Shown piece after piece: positions 7,342-14,847 of a stretch of DNA of 64,000 nucleotides. Positions within the stretch are counted from its first letter, which is position 1, and each line of letters opens with the position of its first letter. Position numbers and translations under genes: made by a program. Under the pieces are notes generated by a model that had not been told where the DNA came from, searched no databases, and saw only the letters and a list, made by a program, of their open reading frames with translations. The stretch is from a virus: IMG/VR virus record IMGVR_UViG_3300027859_000890, positions 62,001 to 126,000 of that record; one strand, 5' to 3'.

Positions 7342-8572
7342 CACATTTTGCGGCTACCCATTCAAGGAAATGACCTTGAAACTTTGGAACGAAGAGGGCA
7401 AACTTAAATCAACTAGTCCGTGTTGTATGATGTTGAACTTTGATCATACAGGTATTCCATTATATAGATTAGCATCACATAGACCAGATTGGATTTTTGA
7501 TAGCAAGCCTTGGAAGCGTTTACGCAAAGATGCATTACAAGGAATTAGAAATCCTGCTTGCAAAGTTTGTTGGGATATGGAGGATAGAGGACAGCCTAGT
7601 TACAGAATGTTCAGTCCAGAAGTGTCTGTAGAAGAATTAAAAAATCCAAAAGTTAGAACAATAGATCTTACATTAAGCAATGTATGTAATTTGGCTTGCA
7701 GAATGTGTGATGTATCCAGTAGTAACCAATTAAACAAAGATTATGATAAGTTTGTAGAACAAGGCACAAAAGAAGAAATACAAAATATTACATCCGGCTT
7801 TACACACAAATACCCCCGTAGAAACCAACATCTATCAAGACAGTTTAGATGGTTACAAAAAAACACAAGCGAAATTACAACTATCAGAGCCAGCGGCGGT
7901 GAACCTTTTTATGACAAACACGTTATGAACCTACTGAATTTGTATATACAAAAGGGCAACGCACCTAGCACAAGTTTAGAATTTCATACAAACGGAACTG
8001 TTATAGATGATAGAGTAATTAATGTAATATCAAAGTTCAAAAGCAATGCACATACTTTCAGTGTTGACGGCACTGGTAAGACTTATGAGTACATTAGACA
8101 CAACGCAGACTTTCAAGTATTAGATAACAACATTAGAAAATATCTAACATTAGATAATGTAGAAGTTTTAGATTTTAACTATGTTATTTCAGCACACAAT
8201 TTACATAACATTGTAGATTGGGTGAAATGGATACACAGTTTTGATACTGAATTTAGATTAGCGTGGAGCGATGTCTATCCAGTTTATAGAGGTATACATA
8301 TTGGGCACCTACCTACAAAAATACTCAAACCAGTGTATGACGAAATTGAAGCACAAGACTGGGGATGGAGAGAACAAAAAGATTCTGTGTTGAAATTTAT
8401 AAAACTTGCTATGGATCAGCCTTTTACAAAAGAAGGTGCTATGAAATTGTATAGAGAAACTGAAATTTTTGATATGTCAAGAAATCAATCCTATAAAAAT
8501 TTTCTGTATCATCCAATGGTAGAATATCTCACATCAGTAAAGCAGAAATATTTGACAAAAATCAAAAAATAA
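7316..8572 (+). CDS. Radical SAM enzyme with N-terminal twitch-like Cys cluster
   Basis: A 418-residue protein from a TTG start. An N-terminal auxiliary-cluster-like region (Cys12, Cys36-37, Cys82, Cys85) precedes the radical SAM core CNLACRMC (Cys124, 128, 131), which holds the 4Fe-4S cluster that cleaves SAM. A GGEP SAM-binding motif follows (RASGGEPFY). The layout, auxiliary cysteines before the core, is the same as in four genes of the 19-27 kb operon, so this is a detached paralog. The substrate is unknown. The start is TTG because no ATG precedes the conserved Cys12 block. Confidence 0.85.
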   Translation: MKKQPEKDNTFCGYPFKEMTLKLWNEEGKLKSTSPCCMMLNFDHTGIPLYRLASHRPDWIFDSKPWKRLRKDALQGIRNPACKVCWDMEDRGQPSYRMFSPEVSVEELKNPKVRTIDLTLSNVCNLACRMCDVSSSNQLNKDYDKFVEQGTKEEIQNITSGFTHKYPRRNQHLSRQFRWLQKNTSEITTIRASGGEPFYDKHVMNLLNLYIQKGNAPSTSLEFHTNGTVIDDRVINVISKFKSNAHTFSVDGTGKTYEYIRHNADFQVLDNNIRKYLTLDNVEVLDFNYVISAHNLHNIVDWVKWIHSFDTEFRLAWSDVYPVYRGIHIGHLPTKILKPVYDEIEAQDWGWREQKDSVLKFIKLAMDQPFTKEGAMKLYRETEIFDMSRNQSYKNFLYHPMVEYLTSVKQKYLTKIKK

Positions 8573-8580
8573 TGTAAAAT
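8552..8580 (+). promoter_or_regulatory. Sigma70-like promoter for clpP
   Basis: TTGACA at 8552-8557, a 17-base spacer and TAAAAT at 8575-8580, followed by AAGGAGA and the clpP ATG at 8599. Confidence 0.65.
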
Positions 8581-8598
8581 AATAAAAAAGGAGAGCAA

Positions 8599-9216
8599 AT
8601 GCCACTAGTACCTATTGTTGTAGAAAGTGAATCTAAAGGTGAACGCAGTTATGACATTTATAGTAGACTGCTGAAAGACCGAATTATTATGATGCAAGGT
8701 GTTGTTGAGGACACAATGGCAAATCTTATTGTAGCACAAATGCTATTTTTAGAAAGTCAAAATCAAAATAAAGCAATCAAGTTGTATGTAAACAGCCCAG
8801 GTGGCAGCGTTACATCAGGACTTGCAATTTATGACACAATGCAATTTGTAAAGACACCTGTGCATACAATGGTAATGGGTCAAGCCGCAAGTATGGGTAG
8901 TTTCTTAGCACAAGCAGGTGAACCAGGACATCGTTATGTCTTACCAGAATCACGCACAATGATTCATAGGGTAAGTTCAGGCACAAGAGGCACGAGCGGT
9001 AGTGTACACGTACAAGAGCTTGAGTTTGAAGATGCACGTAGACATTTTGAAGAAAGCAAACGATTAAACAAACGTCTTACTGAATTATATGTGCGTCATA
9101 ATACGGCTGAAAAGACATATGAAGAATTATTTGAAACAATGAAATTTGATACTTTTTTAAGTGCAGAAGAGGCAGTAGAAAATGGACTCGCAGACAAAGT
9201 CATCGAAAGTCGCTGA
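8599..9216 (+). CDS. clpP: ATP-dependent Clp protease proteolytic subunit
   Basis: A 205-residue ClpP of normal length. The catalytic triad is visible: Ser98 in GQAASMGSF, His123 in MIHR, Asp184 in [28 protein letters not shown] is the oxyanion-hole strand. The host ClpX or ClpA would be needed for ATP-driven unfolding. ClpP occurs in several marine and T4-like phages, where host-protein turnover or head processing are the suggested roles. The protein begins directly with the mature-like segment [10 protein letters not shown], so little or no propeptide is expected. It has its own promoter and a good ribosome site. Confidence 0.95.
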   Translation: MPLVPIVVESESKGERSYDIYSRLLKDRIIMMQGVVEDTMANLIVAQMLFLESQNQNKAIKLYVNSPGGSVTSGLAIYDTMQFVKTPVHTMVMGQAASMGSFLAQAGEPGHRYVLPESRTMIHRVSSGTRGTSGSVHVQELEFEDARRHFEESKRLNKRLTELYVRHNTAEKTYEELFETMKFDTFLSAEEAVENGLADKVIESR

Positions 9217-9541
9217 TACAGTAGCGGCACTCAAAGGTATTCCTACTAGAGAAGAATTAGTAGAAACATTGGGTAAAGAAATAGTTGATGTAACATTTAA
9301 GAAGCTAAGTGGTGATGAACGTAAAATGAAATGCACACTTATTCCTAGTATGTTACCACCTGCACAACGTGACGATAAACTAAGCCAAACTAAAATACGT
9401 AACTTAGAAGAAAAAACCATTGTTGTATGGGCTATAGATATTGAGCCTAGTGCTTGGCGTAGCTTCCGTTATGATAGAGTTACAGCAGTTGAAATTGATA
9501 AGTACTATGGTAACGGAACAGAGGACACAGCAAACTATTGA
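9182..9541 (+). CDS. SH3-barrel (WYL_2-like) small protein
   Basis: A 119-residue protein. The pattern [20 protein letters not shown] ... [20 protein letters not shown] matches, from memory, small phage proteins with an Sm/SH3-like barrel (WYL_2 type): a basic strand pair, then W-D-x(5)-W-R-S-F-R. Possible role in binding nucleic acid or small ligands; unproven. Its ATG lies inside clpP (35-base overlap), so its translation is probably coupled to that of clpP. Confidence 0.6.
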   Translation: MDSQTKSSKVADTVAALKGIPTREELVETLGKEIVDVTFKKLSGDERKMKCTLIPSMLPPAQRDDKLSQTKIRNLEEKTIVVWAIDIEPSAWRSFRYDRVTAVEIDKYYGNGTEDTANY

Positions 9542-10077
9542 TACTTACAACCAAATTAAATTTTGATCTTAGCACCTTCTTAAACGCAGATTATGAACAA
9601 CACAAAGGTAGTTGTATCAGTTATCAGGTGCGTGAACAAGAAGATATTCACAAAACTTTTGGCGGCTTTCCAGATAGCTACAGTGAAGACAATACTAAGA
9701 TACAGCAACTATGGTTTGATGACGGTGATGTTGATTATGCTAGTTTAGGCGAAAAATTAAATATAGATATAGTCACTGTAAGCAGTATTTTGCAACCACC
9801 AGGTAACACAATTACAATGCATAGAGATACATTTTTTAAAATAAAAAATATGTATCCAGATGATACTAGGAAAAAAGTACGTGCAAACATCTATTTAGAA
9901 GATTGGCAGCCAGGACATATAATACATTATCAAGACACATATAAAGAATGGCAATCAAGCACACATTGGCACGCCGGTGAAGGATTTATTTGGGATAGTG
10001 ATCATTTACACCTAAGTGCAAATGCAGGATTGAAGCCTAAATATACGCTACAAATTTCAGGATTTTGGAAAATATAG
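9538..10077 (+). CDS. 2-oxoglutarate/Fe(II) oxygenase-like protein
   Basis: A 179-residue protein from a TTG start that overlaps the previous stop (TTGA). The C-terminal half has the double-stranded beta-helix pattern: HRD at residues 95-97 (His-x-Asp iron ligands), a strand pair RANIYLEDWQPGH, then DSDHLHLSANAGLKPKYTLQ, giving a distal His (156 or 158) and a basic residue for 2-oxoglutarate. The aspartyl/asparaginyl hydroxylase-like branch fits best. Such enzymes hydroxylate proteins, nucleotides or small molecules; the substrate is not evident. Confidence 0.6.
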   Translation: MILTTKLNFDLSTFLNADYEQHKGSCISYQVREQEDIHKTFGGFPDSYSEDNTKIQQLWFDDGDVDYASLGEKLNIDIVTVSSILQPPGNTITMHRDTFFKIKNMYPDDTRKKVRANIYLEDWQPGHIIHYQDTYKEWQSSTHWHAGEGFIWDSDHLHLSANAGLKPKYTLQISGFWKI

Positions 10078-10078
10078 G

Positions 10079-10107
10079 TTGACAATTATTTGTTAATTTG
10101 CTATAAA
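10079..10107 (+). promoter_or_regulatory. Sigma70-like promoter for the 10137 gene
   Basis: TTGACA at 10079-10084, a 17-base spacer, TATAAA at 10102-10107 with TGC before it. The motif GGTTGACA overlaps the end of the oxygenase gene. Confidence 0.7.
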
Positions 10108-10136
10108 AAAGCATAGGCAATTAAGAAAGGCTTGAA

Positions 10137-10382
10137 ATGTATAAACTATATAAAGCAACAGTGCCAGCGGCACGTAATCACGTTAAGTGTAAATATCCTT
10201 TTCCTGATATGAAAGTAGGACAGGCATTTAATGTTCCCGGCAATGATCCTGCCGCAAAACGCAACAACAGTGGAGGCAGTGCAATTTTAAGTGCTGTTTA
10301 TAGCTGGCAACGTAGAAATGGTGGACAGTTTGCCACTCGGCGTAATCCTGATGACAGTATATCAGTTTATCGTGTTAAATAA
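10137..10382 (+). CDS. Small basic hypothetical protein, 81 aa
   Basis: A basic protein (pattern KCKYPFPDMKVGQAFNVP, then SWQRRNGGQFATRRNPDDSI) of a type frequent in marine T4-like phages; no function is known to me. It has its own sigma70-like promoter and an AAGAAAGG ribosome site. Confidence 0.65.
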   Translation: MYKLYKATVPAARNHVKCKYPFPDMKVGQAFNVPGNDPAAKRNNSGGSAILSAVYSWQRRNGGQFATRRNPDDSISVYRVK

Positions 10383-10385
10383 ATA
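10379..10385 (+). promoter_or_regulatory. Late promoter core for the glycine-zipper gene
   Basis: ATAAATA overlapping the stop of the preceding gene, 24 bases before the ATG at 10409, with GAGAGAGG as ribosome site between them. Confidence 0.5.
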
Positions 10386-10408
10386 TAAGCACACAGAGAG
10401 AGGCTAAT

Positions 10409-10912
10409 ATGAAAAAACTATTAATTACAACAGCAATTTTAGCAACTACAGCAACGAGCGCAGTTGCTGACACAGTATACGCACGTATTACAGGTGTTGA
10501 ACCAAGATACGAAACACGTATACAAAACACACCAACCACACAATGTCAAGACGTACAAGTTCCTATTTACGGACAAACACAAGGCAGCGGTGCTAGTGGT
10601 GGAGATGTATTAGGCGGTATGATTTTAGGTGGCTTGCTAGGTAAAGGTGTAGCAGGTGACGACAAAGGTGCGGCAATAGGTGCAATTTTAGGCGGCGTAG
10701 TTGCAGCCGACAATAAAAAATCTAAAAAAGTTGTAACTGGTTATCGTACAGAACGTCAATGTACAGAAGTAATGGCAAGACAGCAAGTTACAGTTGTAAA
10801 AGATTTTGTTATTCATTTTGAATGGCAAGGACATAGAGGTAAAGCATATACCTTCAACGATTATCGTATTGGCGATCAAATACCAGTAGAAGTATCACTA
10901 AGAGCAAAGTAA
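10409..10912 (+). CDS. Secreted glycine-zipper (2TM-like) protein
   Basis: A 167-residue protein with a clear signal peptide (residues 1-20, cut expected after AVA) and a glycine-rich zipper at about 66-95 (GGDVLGGMILGGLLGKGVAG, then GAAIGAILGGVVA), as in the Rickettsia 17-kDa antigen/SlyB group of envelope proteins. Two cysteines flank the zipper (QC and RQC contexts) and could form a disulfide. It should reach the periplasm or outer membrane. A late motif precedes it. A role in envelope change or superinfection exclusion is a guess. Confidence 0.7.
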   Translation: MKKLLITTAILATTATSAVADTVYARITGVEPRYETRIQNTPTTQCQDVQVPIYGQTQGSGASGGDVLGGMILGGLLGKGVAGDDKGAAIGAILGGVVAADNKKSKKVVTGYRTERQCTEVMARQQVTVVKDFVIHFEWQGHRGKAYTFNDYRIGDQIPVEVSLRAK

Positions 10913-11112
10913 TGGCTAGTCAAGAAATTTTTACACTACTATATGATATTATAGACAGACTTGAACGAATTGAAGAAAAGCTAGACTTTGATTTAGATAA
11001 CTTACCTGATGATATTGACGAAACATTTGATCGTGTTTTCGAAGATGTTAAGAAACCAAAGCTAAGTATTGTTCGTACAGATAACGTAGTAGAGTTTGAT
11101 AAGAATGATTGA
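10912..11112 (+). CDS. Small acidic coiled-coil protein, 66 aa
   Basis: MASQEIFTLLYDIIDRLERI starts a heptad-rich helix (IIDRLERIEEKLDF) followed by an acidic tail. No family recognised. Start and stop overlap neighbours (TAATG upstream, 8 bases downstream). Confidence 0.6.
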   Translation: MASQEIFTLLYDIIDRLERIEEKLDFDLDNLPDDIDETFDRVFEDVKKPKLSIVRTDNVVEFDKND

Positions 11113-11314
11113 TATTTTAGACATAACCCCAGGCGAAACTTATGCCTGCAAATATAAGTTAGGCGAGGACAAAGAAGAAAAGTTTGGACTAATTTTACTA
11201 CGTGATGTAGATCAAAAATTAGTTAAACTTCAGGATTTGTCCTCGTCAGAACAATTTGTTGTTTCATTTAATGACATTTGGGACGTTGATGAAGTGGAAT
11301 GGGTTGATGGCTAA
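11105..11314 (+). CDS. Small hypothetical protein, 69 aa
   Basis: MIDILDITPGETYACKYKLG then strands GLILLRDVDQKLVKLQDLSS: a small beta-barrel-like pattern. The ATG at 11105 is preferred to a TTG 9 bases earlier. Not recognised; coupled to both neighbours. Confidence 0.6.
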   Translation: MIDILDITPGETYACKYKLGEDKEEKFGLILLRDVDQKLVKLQDLSSSEQFVVSFNDIWDVDEVEWVDG

Positions 11315-12777
11315 TGCATTGCTTAATTTTGAGCAATGCTGTTCAACGCTCTCACGGTGGACATAGAATTGCAAGCCATTTAAGATATTTAGGTTGGGAT
11401 TGCGAAGTCCTTGACTATTGTCAAATCCTTGATAAAGAAACTATATTAGAGTTTCTAAGACAACGTATCAATAAACAAACAAAATTTATAGGCTTTAGCC
11501 ACATATTCTTATGGTGGCGTAAAGAATTTAAAGAAATTATGTCTTGGGTTAAAAATAATCACCCAGACATAATGATAATAAGTGGCGCACAAAACTTCTA
11601 TACAAAACAGAGCCAGCCGTTGGTTGATTATAACTTTGCAGGATATTCAGAATGGCAACTAGAAAAGTTTCTAAAATGGAAATTTAGTAACGGTAATCCT
11701 ATTGAATTAGTTAACGGCAATATAATTAATTGCCACAGTGATGGCGGGGCGGCACCTATGCGTGATCCTTTCATAAGATATCAAAAAAGAGATTATTTAA
11801 TGCCCTGGGAAATGGTAGGTATGGAATTTGCACGTGGTTGTAAATTTGCTTGTGCGTTTTGCGACTTACCTAATTTGGGAGTAAAAGGTGATTACACTAG
11901 AGATGTTAAAAGTGTTGAAGAATATCTGAAATATAATTATGATAACTTTGGTGTACACAAATATTTGTGTAGTGATGAAACATTCAACGATGCAACAGCA
12001 AAAATACAAAAATATGCTGAGGTAGTGCAAAAGCTAGATTTTACACCGTACTTTGTTGGATACATAAGACTTGATTTGTGGATTGCTAGACCACAAGATA
12101 GAGAATTTTTGGAAGCAATGAACTTTGTAGGACAATTCTATGGCATAGAAAGTTTTAATCACGATACAAGAAAAGCAGTAAAAAAAGGTATGCATCCTGA
12201 TAAAATAAAACAGGGGTTGCTTGATGTTCTAGATTTTTATAAAGGTAAATTATATAGAGGTACTGTTAGCTTAATAGCAGGTTTACCACACGAAACATTA
12301 CAAACTTTATACGAAACAAAGCAATGGATATTAAAAAATTGGATGCCTCAAAATGTCTATGTTAACGCATATCATATTGCTCCCCAACAGGATTCAGTAA
12401 AAATAAGTCATATTGATAACAATCTAACAAAATATGGTTATGAAGACACAGGATTACCTTCTCCGCACGAAAAACTTCAACTAGTTGGTAATAACATTGC
12501 AATGGGTACAGGACAAGATGCTTATCCACACGTAGTTTGGAAAAACAAACATATGACCTATGTACAGGCAAATAATTTTGCAGCCAGATTTCATCACTCA
12601 AACATAGCAAGCGGAATGAAAACTAGTGCGTGGTTGAATCCTGGTCAAGTTGTAACAAACAAACCTCTTAAAGAATTATTTGATGCACCTCAAGGTAGAA
12701 TTGTAGGTTGGTATAATCCTTTAAAGAAAGAGTTTCTTCCTAAATATATAGAAAAAAAGTTAGGACAATCATTCTAA
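11314..12777 (+). CDS. Radical SAM enzyme, cobalamin-binding-type N-terminus
   Basis: A 487-residue protein. Residues 1-130 form a Rossmann-like domain as in B12-binding radical SAM enzymes (LILSNAVQRSHGGHRIASHL; later DIMIISGAQNFY). The core cluster motif CKFACAFC gives Cys176, 180, 183. The C-terminal third is a separate domain. The family includes methyltransferases and ring-forming enzymes; no DxHxxG cobalamin motif is visible, so cobalamin use is uncertain. The start codon sits in a perfect 7-bp inverted repeat. It shares TAATG with the previous gene and lies 6.6 kb before the main radical SAM operon. Confidence 0.8.
   Translation: MHCLILSNAVQRSHGGHRIASHLRYLGWDCEVLDYCQILDKETILEFLRQRINKQTKFIGFSHIFLWWRKEFKEIMSWVKNNHPDIMIISGAQNFYTKQSQPLVDYNFAGYSEWQLEKFLKWKFSNGNPIELVNGNIINCHSDGGAAPMRDPFIRYQKRDYLMPWEMVGMEFARGCKFACAFCDLPNLGVKGDYTRDVKSVEEYLKYNYDNFGVHKYLCSDETFNDATAKIQKYAEVVQKLDFTPYFVGYIRLDLWIARPQDREFLEAMNFVGQFYGIESFNHDTRKAVKKGMHPDKIKQGLLDVLDFYKGKLYRGTVSLIAGLPHETLQTLYETKQWILKNWMPQNVYVNAYHIAPQQDSVKISHIDNNLTKYGYEDTGLPSPHEKLQLVGNNIAMGTGQDAYPHVVWKNKHMTYVQANNFAARFHHSNIASGMKTSAWLNPGQVVTNKPLKELFDAPQGRIVGWYNPLKKEFLPKYIEKKLGQSF
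11316..11339 (+). promoter_or_regulatory. Inverted repeat over the start of the 11314 gene
   Basis: GCATTGC, ten bases, GCAATGC: a perfect 7-bp stem, extendable by a T-A and a T-G pair. It begins within the ATG of the radical SAM gene, so folding would hide the initiation region unless ribosomes arrive from upstream. Confidence 0.45.
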
Positions 12778-12783
12778 ATAAGG

Positions 12784-12812
12784 TTGACTTGCATTGTAAA
12801 GTAATGTAAATT
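12784..12812 (+). promoter_or_regulatory. Sigma70-like promoter before the 12834 gene and tRNAs
   Basis: TTGACT at 12784-12789, a 17-base spacer, TAAATT at 12807-12812. It is the nearest promoter upstream of the tRNA cluster and may transcribe it. Confidence 0.55.
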
Positions 12813-12833
12813 GTTTATGTAGGAGTAAGCAAT

Positions 12834-13019
12834 ATGGACTTTATGAAATTTTACAGTGTTGAAGGCACATTTACACAGCCATACAAAACACACGGCACAC
12901 TTTGGGAAGCAATTCAAACGAATGCAATATGTGACGAAATGGAGTTTCTTGAAACACAGTTGCGTACTACTTCGTTAGCATCAAAGATGCTGGATGATAT
13001 TGGAGTAAAAACAAAATGA
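12834..13019 (+). CDS. Small hypothetical protein, 61 aa
   Basis: MDFMKFYSVEGTFTQPYKTH then a helical, acidic C-terminus. An AGGAG ribosome site lies 9 bases upstream. Not recognised. It overlaps the next gene by 4 bases. Confidence 0.6.
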   Translation: MDFMKFYSVEGTFTQPYKTHGTLWEAIQTNAICDEMEFLETQLRTTSLASKMLDDIGVKTK

Positions 13020-13207
13020 TGGTAATTGGATATAAACCAAATGCAAACTTTGTAGAAGCAAGAAATGTAATCAAGAAGCATACAAATTTTAGCATTAGTG
13101 ACGTGAAACAAATAGTTGATCATATTCGTGAAGGCAATGGCGTAAACTTACCGGATGATTTTGTTTTACGAGAAGACTTAGAAGACTTGAATTTTACGCT
13201 TGACTAA
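13016..13207 (+). CDS. Small hypothetical protein, 63 aa
   Basis: The helix-helix pattern ARNVIKKHTNFSISDVKQIV followed by DHIREGNGVNLPDDF is faintly like the C-terminal domain of ribosomal L7/L12 (a VIK-x-L-x-EAK-type fold), but the match is too weak to name it. Coupled to the previous gene by an ATGA overlap; ten bases before the tRNA genes. Confidence 0.55.
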   Translation: MMVIGYKPNANFVEARNVIKKHTNFSISDVKQIVDHIREGNGVNLPDDFVLREDLEDLNFTLD

Positions 13208-13216
13208 ATAGGTTGT

Positions 13217-13307
13217 GGATGGGTGGCTGAGTGGTCGAAAGCGGCTCCCTGCTAAGGAGTTGAACGTGTAAAGCGTTCCCAGGGTTCGAATCCCTGTCCG
13301 TCCGCCA
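13217..13307 (+). tRNA. tRNA-Ser (GCT)
   Basis: 91 bases with encoded CCA. Acceptor GGATGGG pairs with TCCGTCC; anticodon loop CTGCTAA gives GCT; long variable arm as expected for serine; T arm CAGGG-TTCGAAT-CCCTG. It reads AGC and AGT, and AGT is a very common serine codon in this window. Confidence 0.95.
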
Positions 13308-13312
13308 TATGT

Positions 13313-13387
13313 GGCCCGTTCGTCTATCGGTTAGGACGCAAGGTTTTCAACCTTGAAAGAGGAGTTCGATTCTCCTACGGGCTACCA
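13313..13387 (+). tRNA. tRNA-Glu (TTC)
   Basis: 75 bases with CCA. Acceptor GGCCCGT pairs with ACGGGCT with one G-T at the end; the anticodon loop TTTTCAA gives TTC; T loop TTCGATT. It reads GAA and GAG. Confidence 0.95.
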
Positions 13388-13391
13388 CAAT

Positions 13392-13476
13392 GCAGGTGCG
13401 ATACAGTTGGAGAGGTATGCTGGTCTCCAAAACCAGTGCGTAAGCTGAGCGAGTTCGAATCTCGCCACCTGTGCCA
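13392..13476 (+). tRNA. tRNA-Trp (CCA) with enlarged variable region
   Basis: 85 bases with CCA. Acceptor GCAGGTG pairs with CACCTGT; D stem ATAC/GTAT; anticodon stem CTGGT/ACCAG with loop CTCCAAA, giving CCA as in ordinary tRNA-Trp; T arm GCGAG-TTCGAAT-CTCGC; discriminator G. The variable region is 12 bases (TGCGTAAGCTGA) instead of the usual 4-5, with a possible 2-bp mini-stem. Confidence 0.9.
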
Positions 13477-13479
13477 AAT

Positions 13480-13552
13480 GCGGAATTTCTCCTGGGAGAG
13501 GACTCAGCCTTCCAAGCTGATGGAATCGGTTCGAATCCGGTATTCCGCTCCA
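13480..13552 (+). tRNA. tRNA-Gly (TCC)
   Basis: 73 bases with CCA. Acceptor GCGGAAT/ATTCCGC; anticodon stem TCAGC/GCTGA with loop CTTCCAA, giving TCC; the D arm is short (CTC-CTGGGA-GAG). It reads GGA and GGG. Confidence 0.92.
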
Positions 13553-13556
13553 TTAA

Positions 13557-13633
13557 GTGGGTGTGTCCGGAATTGGTTACGGACCGGATTGCAAATCCGT
13601 GTTATGCTGGTTCGAGTCCAGTCACCCACTCCA
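13557..13633 (+). tRNA. tRNA-Cys (GCA)
   Basis: 77 bases with CCA. Acceptor GTGGGTG/CACCCAC; anticodon loop TTGCAAA gives GCA; T loop TTCGAGT. A phage tRNA-Cys fits the cysteine-rich radical SAM and ferredoxin genes in this window. Confidence 0.93.
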
Positions 13634-13642
13634 GCACTGATG

Positions 13643-13650
13643 TATAAATA
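13643..13650 (+). promoter_or_regulatory. Late promoter core, exact TATAAATA
   Basis: Exact T4 late consensus, five bases before the ATG at 13656. No ribosome site fits between them, so a leaderless late mRNA is predicted. Confidence 0.6.
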
Positions 13651-13655
13651 TCTTT

Positions 13656-13883
13656 ATGTATACAGTAGAGTTTGAACACGATGAGGTTTGCATAACTGTT
13701 ATGGACGACACCGGTACCCACGGTGATATTAAAGTGCGGGCATACGAAGACGCAGTCTATATAACCCAAGATGATGAAGAACTAGATGTGGAGTTTATTT
13801 TAGAAATGAATCCACAAATGTGGGATGAACTTATTTCTGCTATACATTCGCCTGAGGGCTGTTTCAGAATAAAGAGAAAGTAA
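13656..13883 (+). CDS. Small acidic hypothetical protein, 75 aa
   Basis: MYTVEFEHDEVCITVMDDTG, a strand-rich start, then PQMWDELISAIHSPEG near the end. Not recognised. The ATG follows an exact late promoter by 5 bases and has no Shine-Dalgarno sequence. Its stop overlaps the next ATG (TAATG). Confidence 0.6.
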   Translation: MYTVEFEHDEVCITVMDDTGTHGDIKVRAYEDAVYITQDDEELDVEFILEMNPQMWDELISAIHSPEGCFRIKRK

Positions 13884-14041
13884 TGTTCAAAGCCGTTAAA
13901 GAAACTATTTGGCATCTAACTTGTGGTAAATGTAAAAACTGGTTCACCTATGCAACTATGGAAAGAATGTGTATTGATAGATATACTTTTCATTGTCCGC
14001 ATTGTGGACACAAGGGTGGTTGTGAAATAGAAAAAGATTGA
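13883..14041 (+). CDS. Small zinc-ribbon protein, 52 aa
   Basis: Too short for many gene callers. Reads MFKAVKETIWHLTCGKCKNW and later FHCPHCGHKGGCEIEKD: two CxxC knuckles about 20 residues apart, a classic zinc ribbon. It may bind DNA, RNA or a protein partner. The start overlaps the previous stop; a sigma70-like promoter for the next gene begins at its stop codon. Confidence 0.65.
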   Translation: MFKAVKETIWHLTCGKCKNWFTYATMERMCIDRYTFHCPHCGHKGGCEIEKD

Positions 14042-14066
14042 CATAATAAGTTCTTTATGTTATATT
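14038..14066 (+). promoter_or_regulatory. Sigma70-like promoter for the 14101 operon
   Basis: TTGACA at 14038-14043, a 17-base spacer, TATATT at 14061-14066 with TGT before it. A GATAAATA late core lies just downstream, so the operon could be read at two stages. Confidence 0.7.
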
Positions 14067-14075
14067 TTTTAATGC

Positions 14076-14083
14076 GATAAATA
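14076..14083 (+). promoter_or_regulatory. Late promoter core for the 14101 operon
   Basis: GATAAATA, 17 bases before the ATG at 14101, with AGGAGA as ribosome site between. Confidence 0.55.
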
Positions 14084-14100
14084 CTCTATAATAGGAGAAA

Positions 14101-14847
14101 ATGATGGGCGGCAGAGTATTTGATGGTACTAGTGATTTTGATCACAATGCTATAGAAGAACTTTTGGATCTAGTCAATAATAAGATTCTCAAAGGCACAG
14201 GAATTGAATGTATTCCTGTGGGCAGTGCCGCAACACCTACACCAGGTAAACGTTCTGGTGATTTAGATGTTATTGTTGATGCTAATGCTGTGATAAGCTA
14301 TTTTAAAAGCACAAATGTAAAAGAAGCAAAACAAGCATTGAGTGATTATATTACCCAAAGAGGTTTCAATACAAAAGTTATAGGTACAAATGTACACGTA
14401 CAAATGCCACTTGGCGGCGAAAGTCATCAATTAGATATAATGGTGGTTGATGATGCAGCCGTTGTAAGTAAATTCCATAAACACGATATTCCACAAGGTT
14501 CTAAGTATAAAGGTATACACAAGCAACTTGCTATCGCAAAACTTGCAAAAGCCAAAGGTATGTTGTGGAGTGCTTGGAAAGGTTTATTTTACCGCACAGA
14601 ACAAAATAAAGCAGGCGAATTTATTTCTAACGATCTAAATGATATTGCAAAAGCATTGTTAGGAGATGCTGCCAATGCTAACGATCTTGGTAGTTTAGAA
14701 ACAATAATGGCAAAGTTGCCACCACAAGAAGCAGATGCATTAATGGCAGAACTAGAACAAGATCGTAACTGGAAAACAGAATCATTAGAGTTGAATAGAA
14801 TTAAACAACTAGCAGGATTAAGTTTGAACAGTGTGAGAATGCTATGA
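14101..14847 (+). CDS. Nucleotidyltransferase of the polymerase-beta fold
   Basis: A 248-residue protein. Gly-Ser at 41-42 followed by SGDLDVIVD places the metal-binding Asp54 and Asp56, and HQLDIMVVDD supplies the third carboxylate (Asp112): the GS-x(n)-D-x-D ... D signature of the pol-beta nucleotidyltransferase superfamily. Members add nucleotides to RNA, proteins or antibiotics; the target here is unknown. First gene of a five-gene run with both early and late promoter motifs, ending ATG-overlapped with the 14844 gene. Confidence 0.7.
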   Translation: MMGGRVFDGTSDFDHNAIEELLDLVNNKILKGTGIECIPVGSAATPTPGKRSGDLDVIVDANAVISYFKSTNVKEAKQALSDYITQRGFNTKVIGTNVHVQMPLGGESHQLDIMVVDDAAVVSKFHKHDIPQGSKYKGIHKQLAIAKLAKAKGMLWSAWKGLFYRTEQNKAGEFISNDLNDIAKALLGDAANANDLGSLETIMAKLPPQEADALMAELEQDRNWKTESLELNRIKQLAGLSLNSVRML

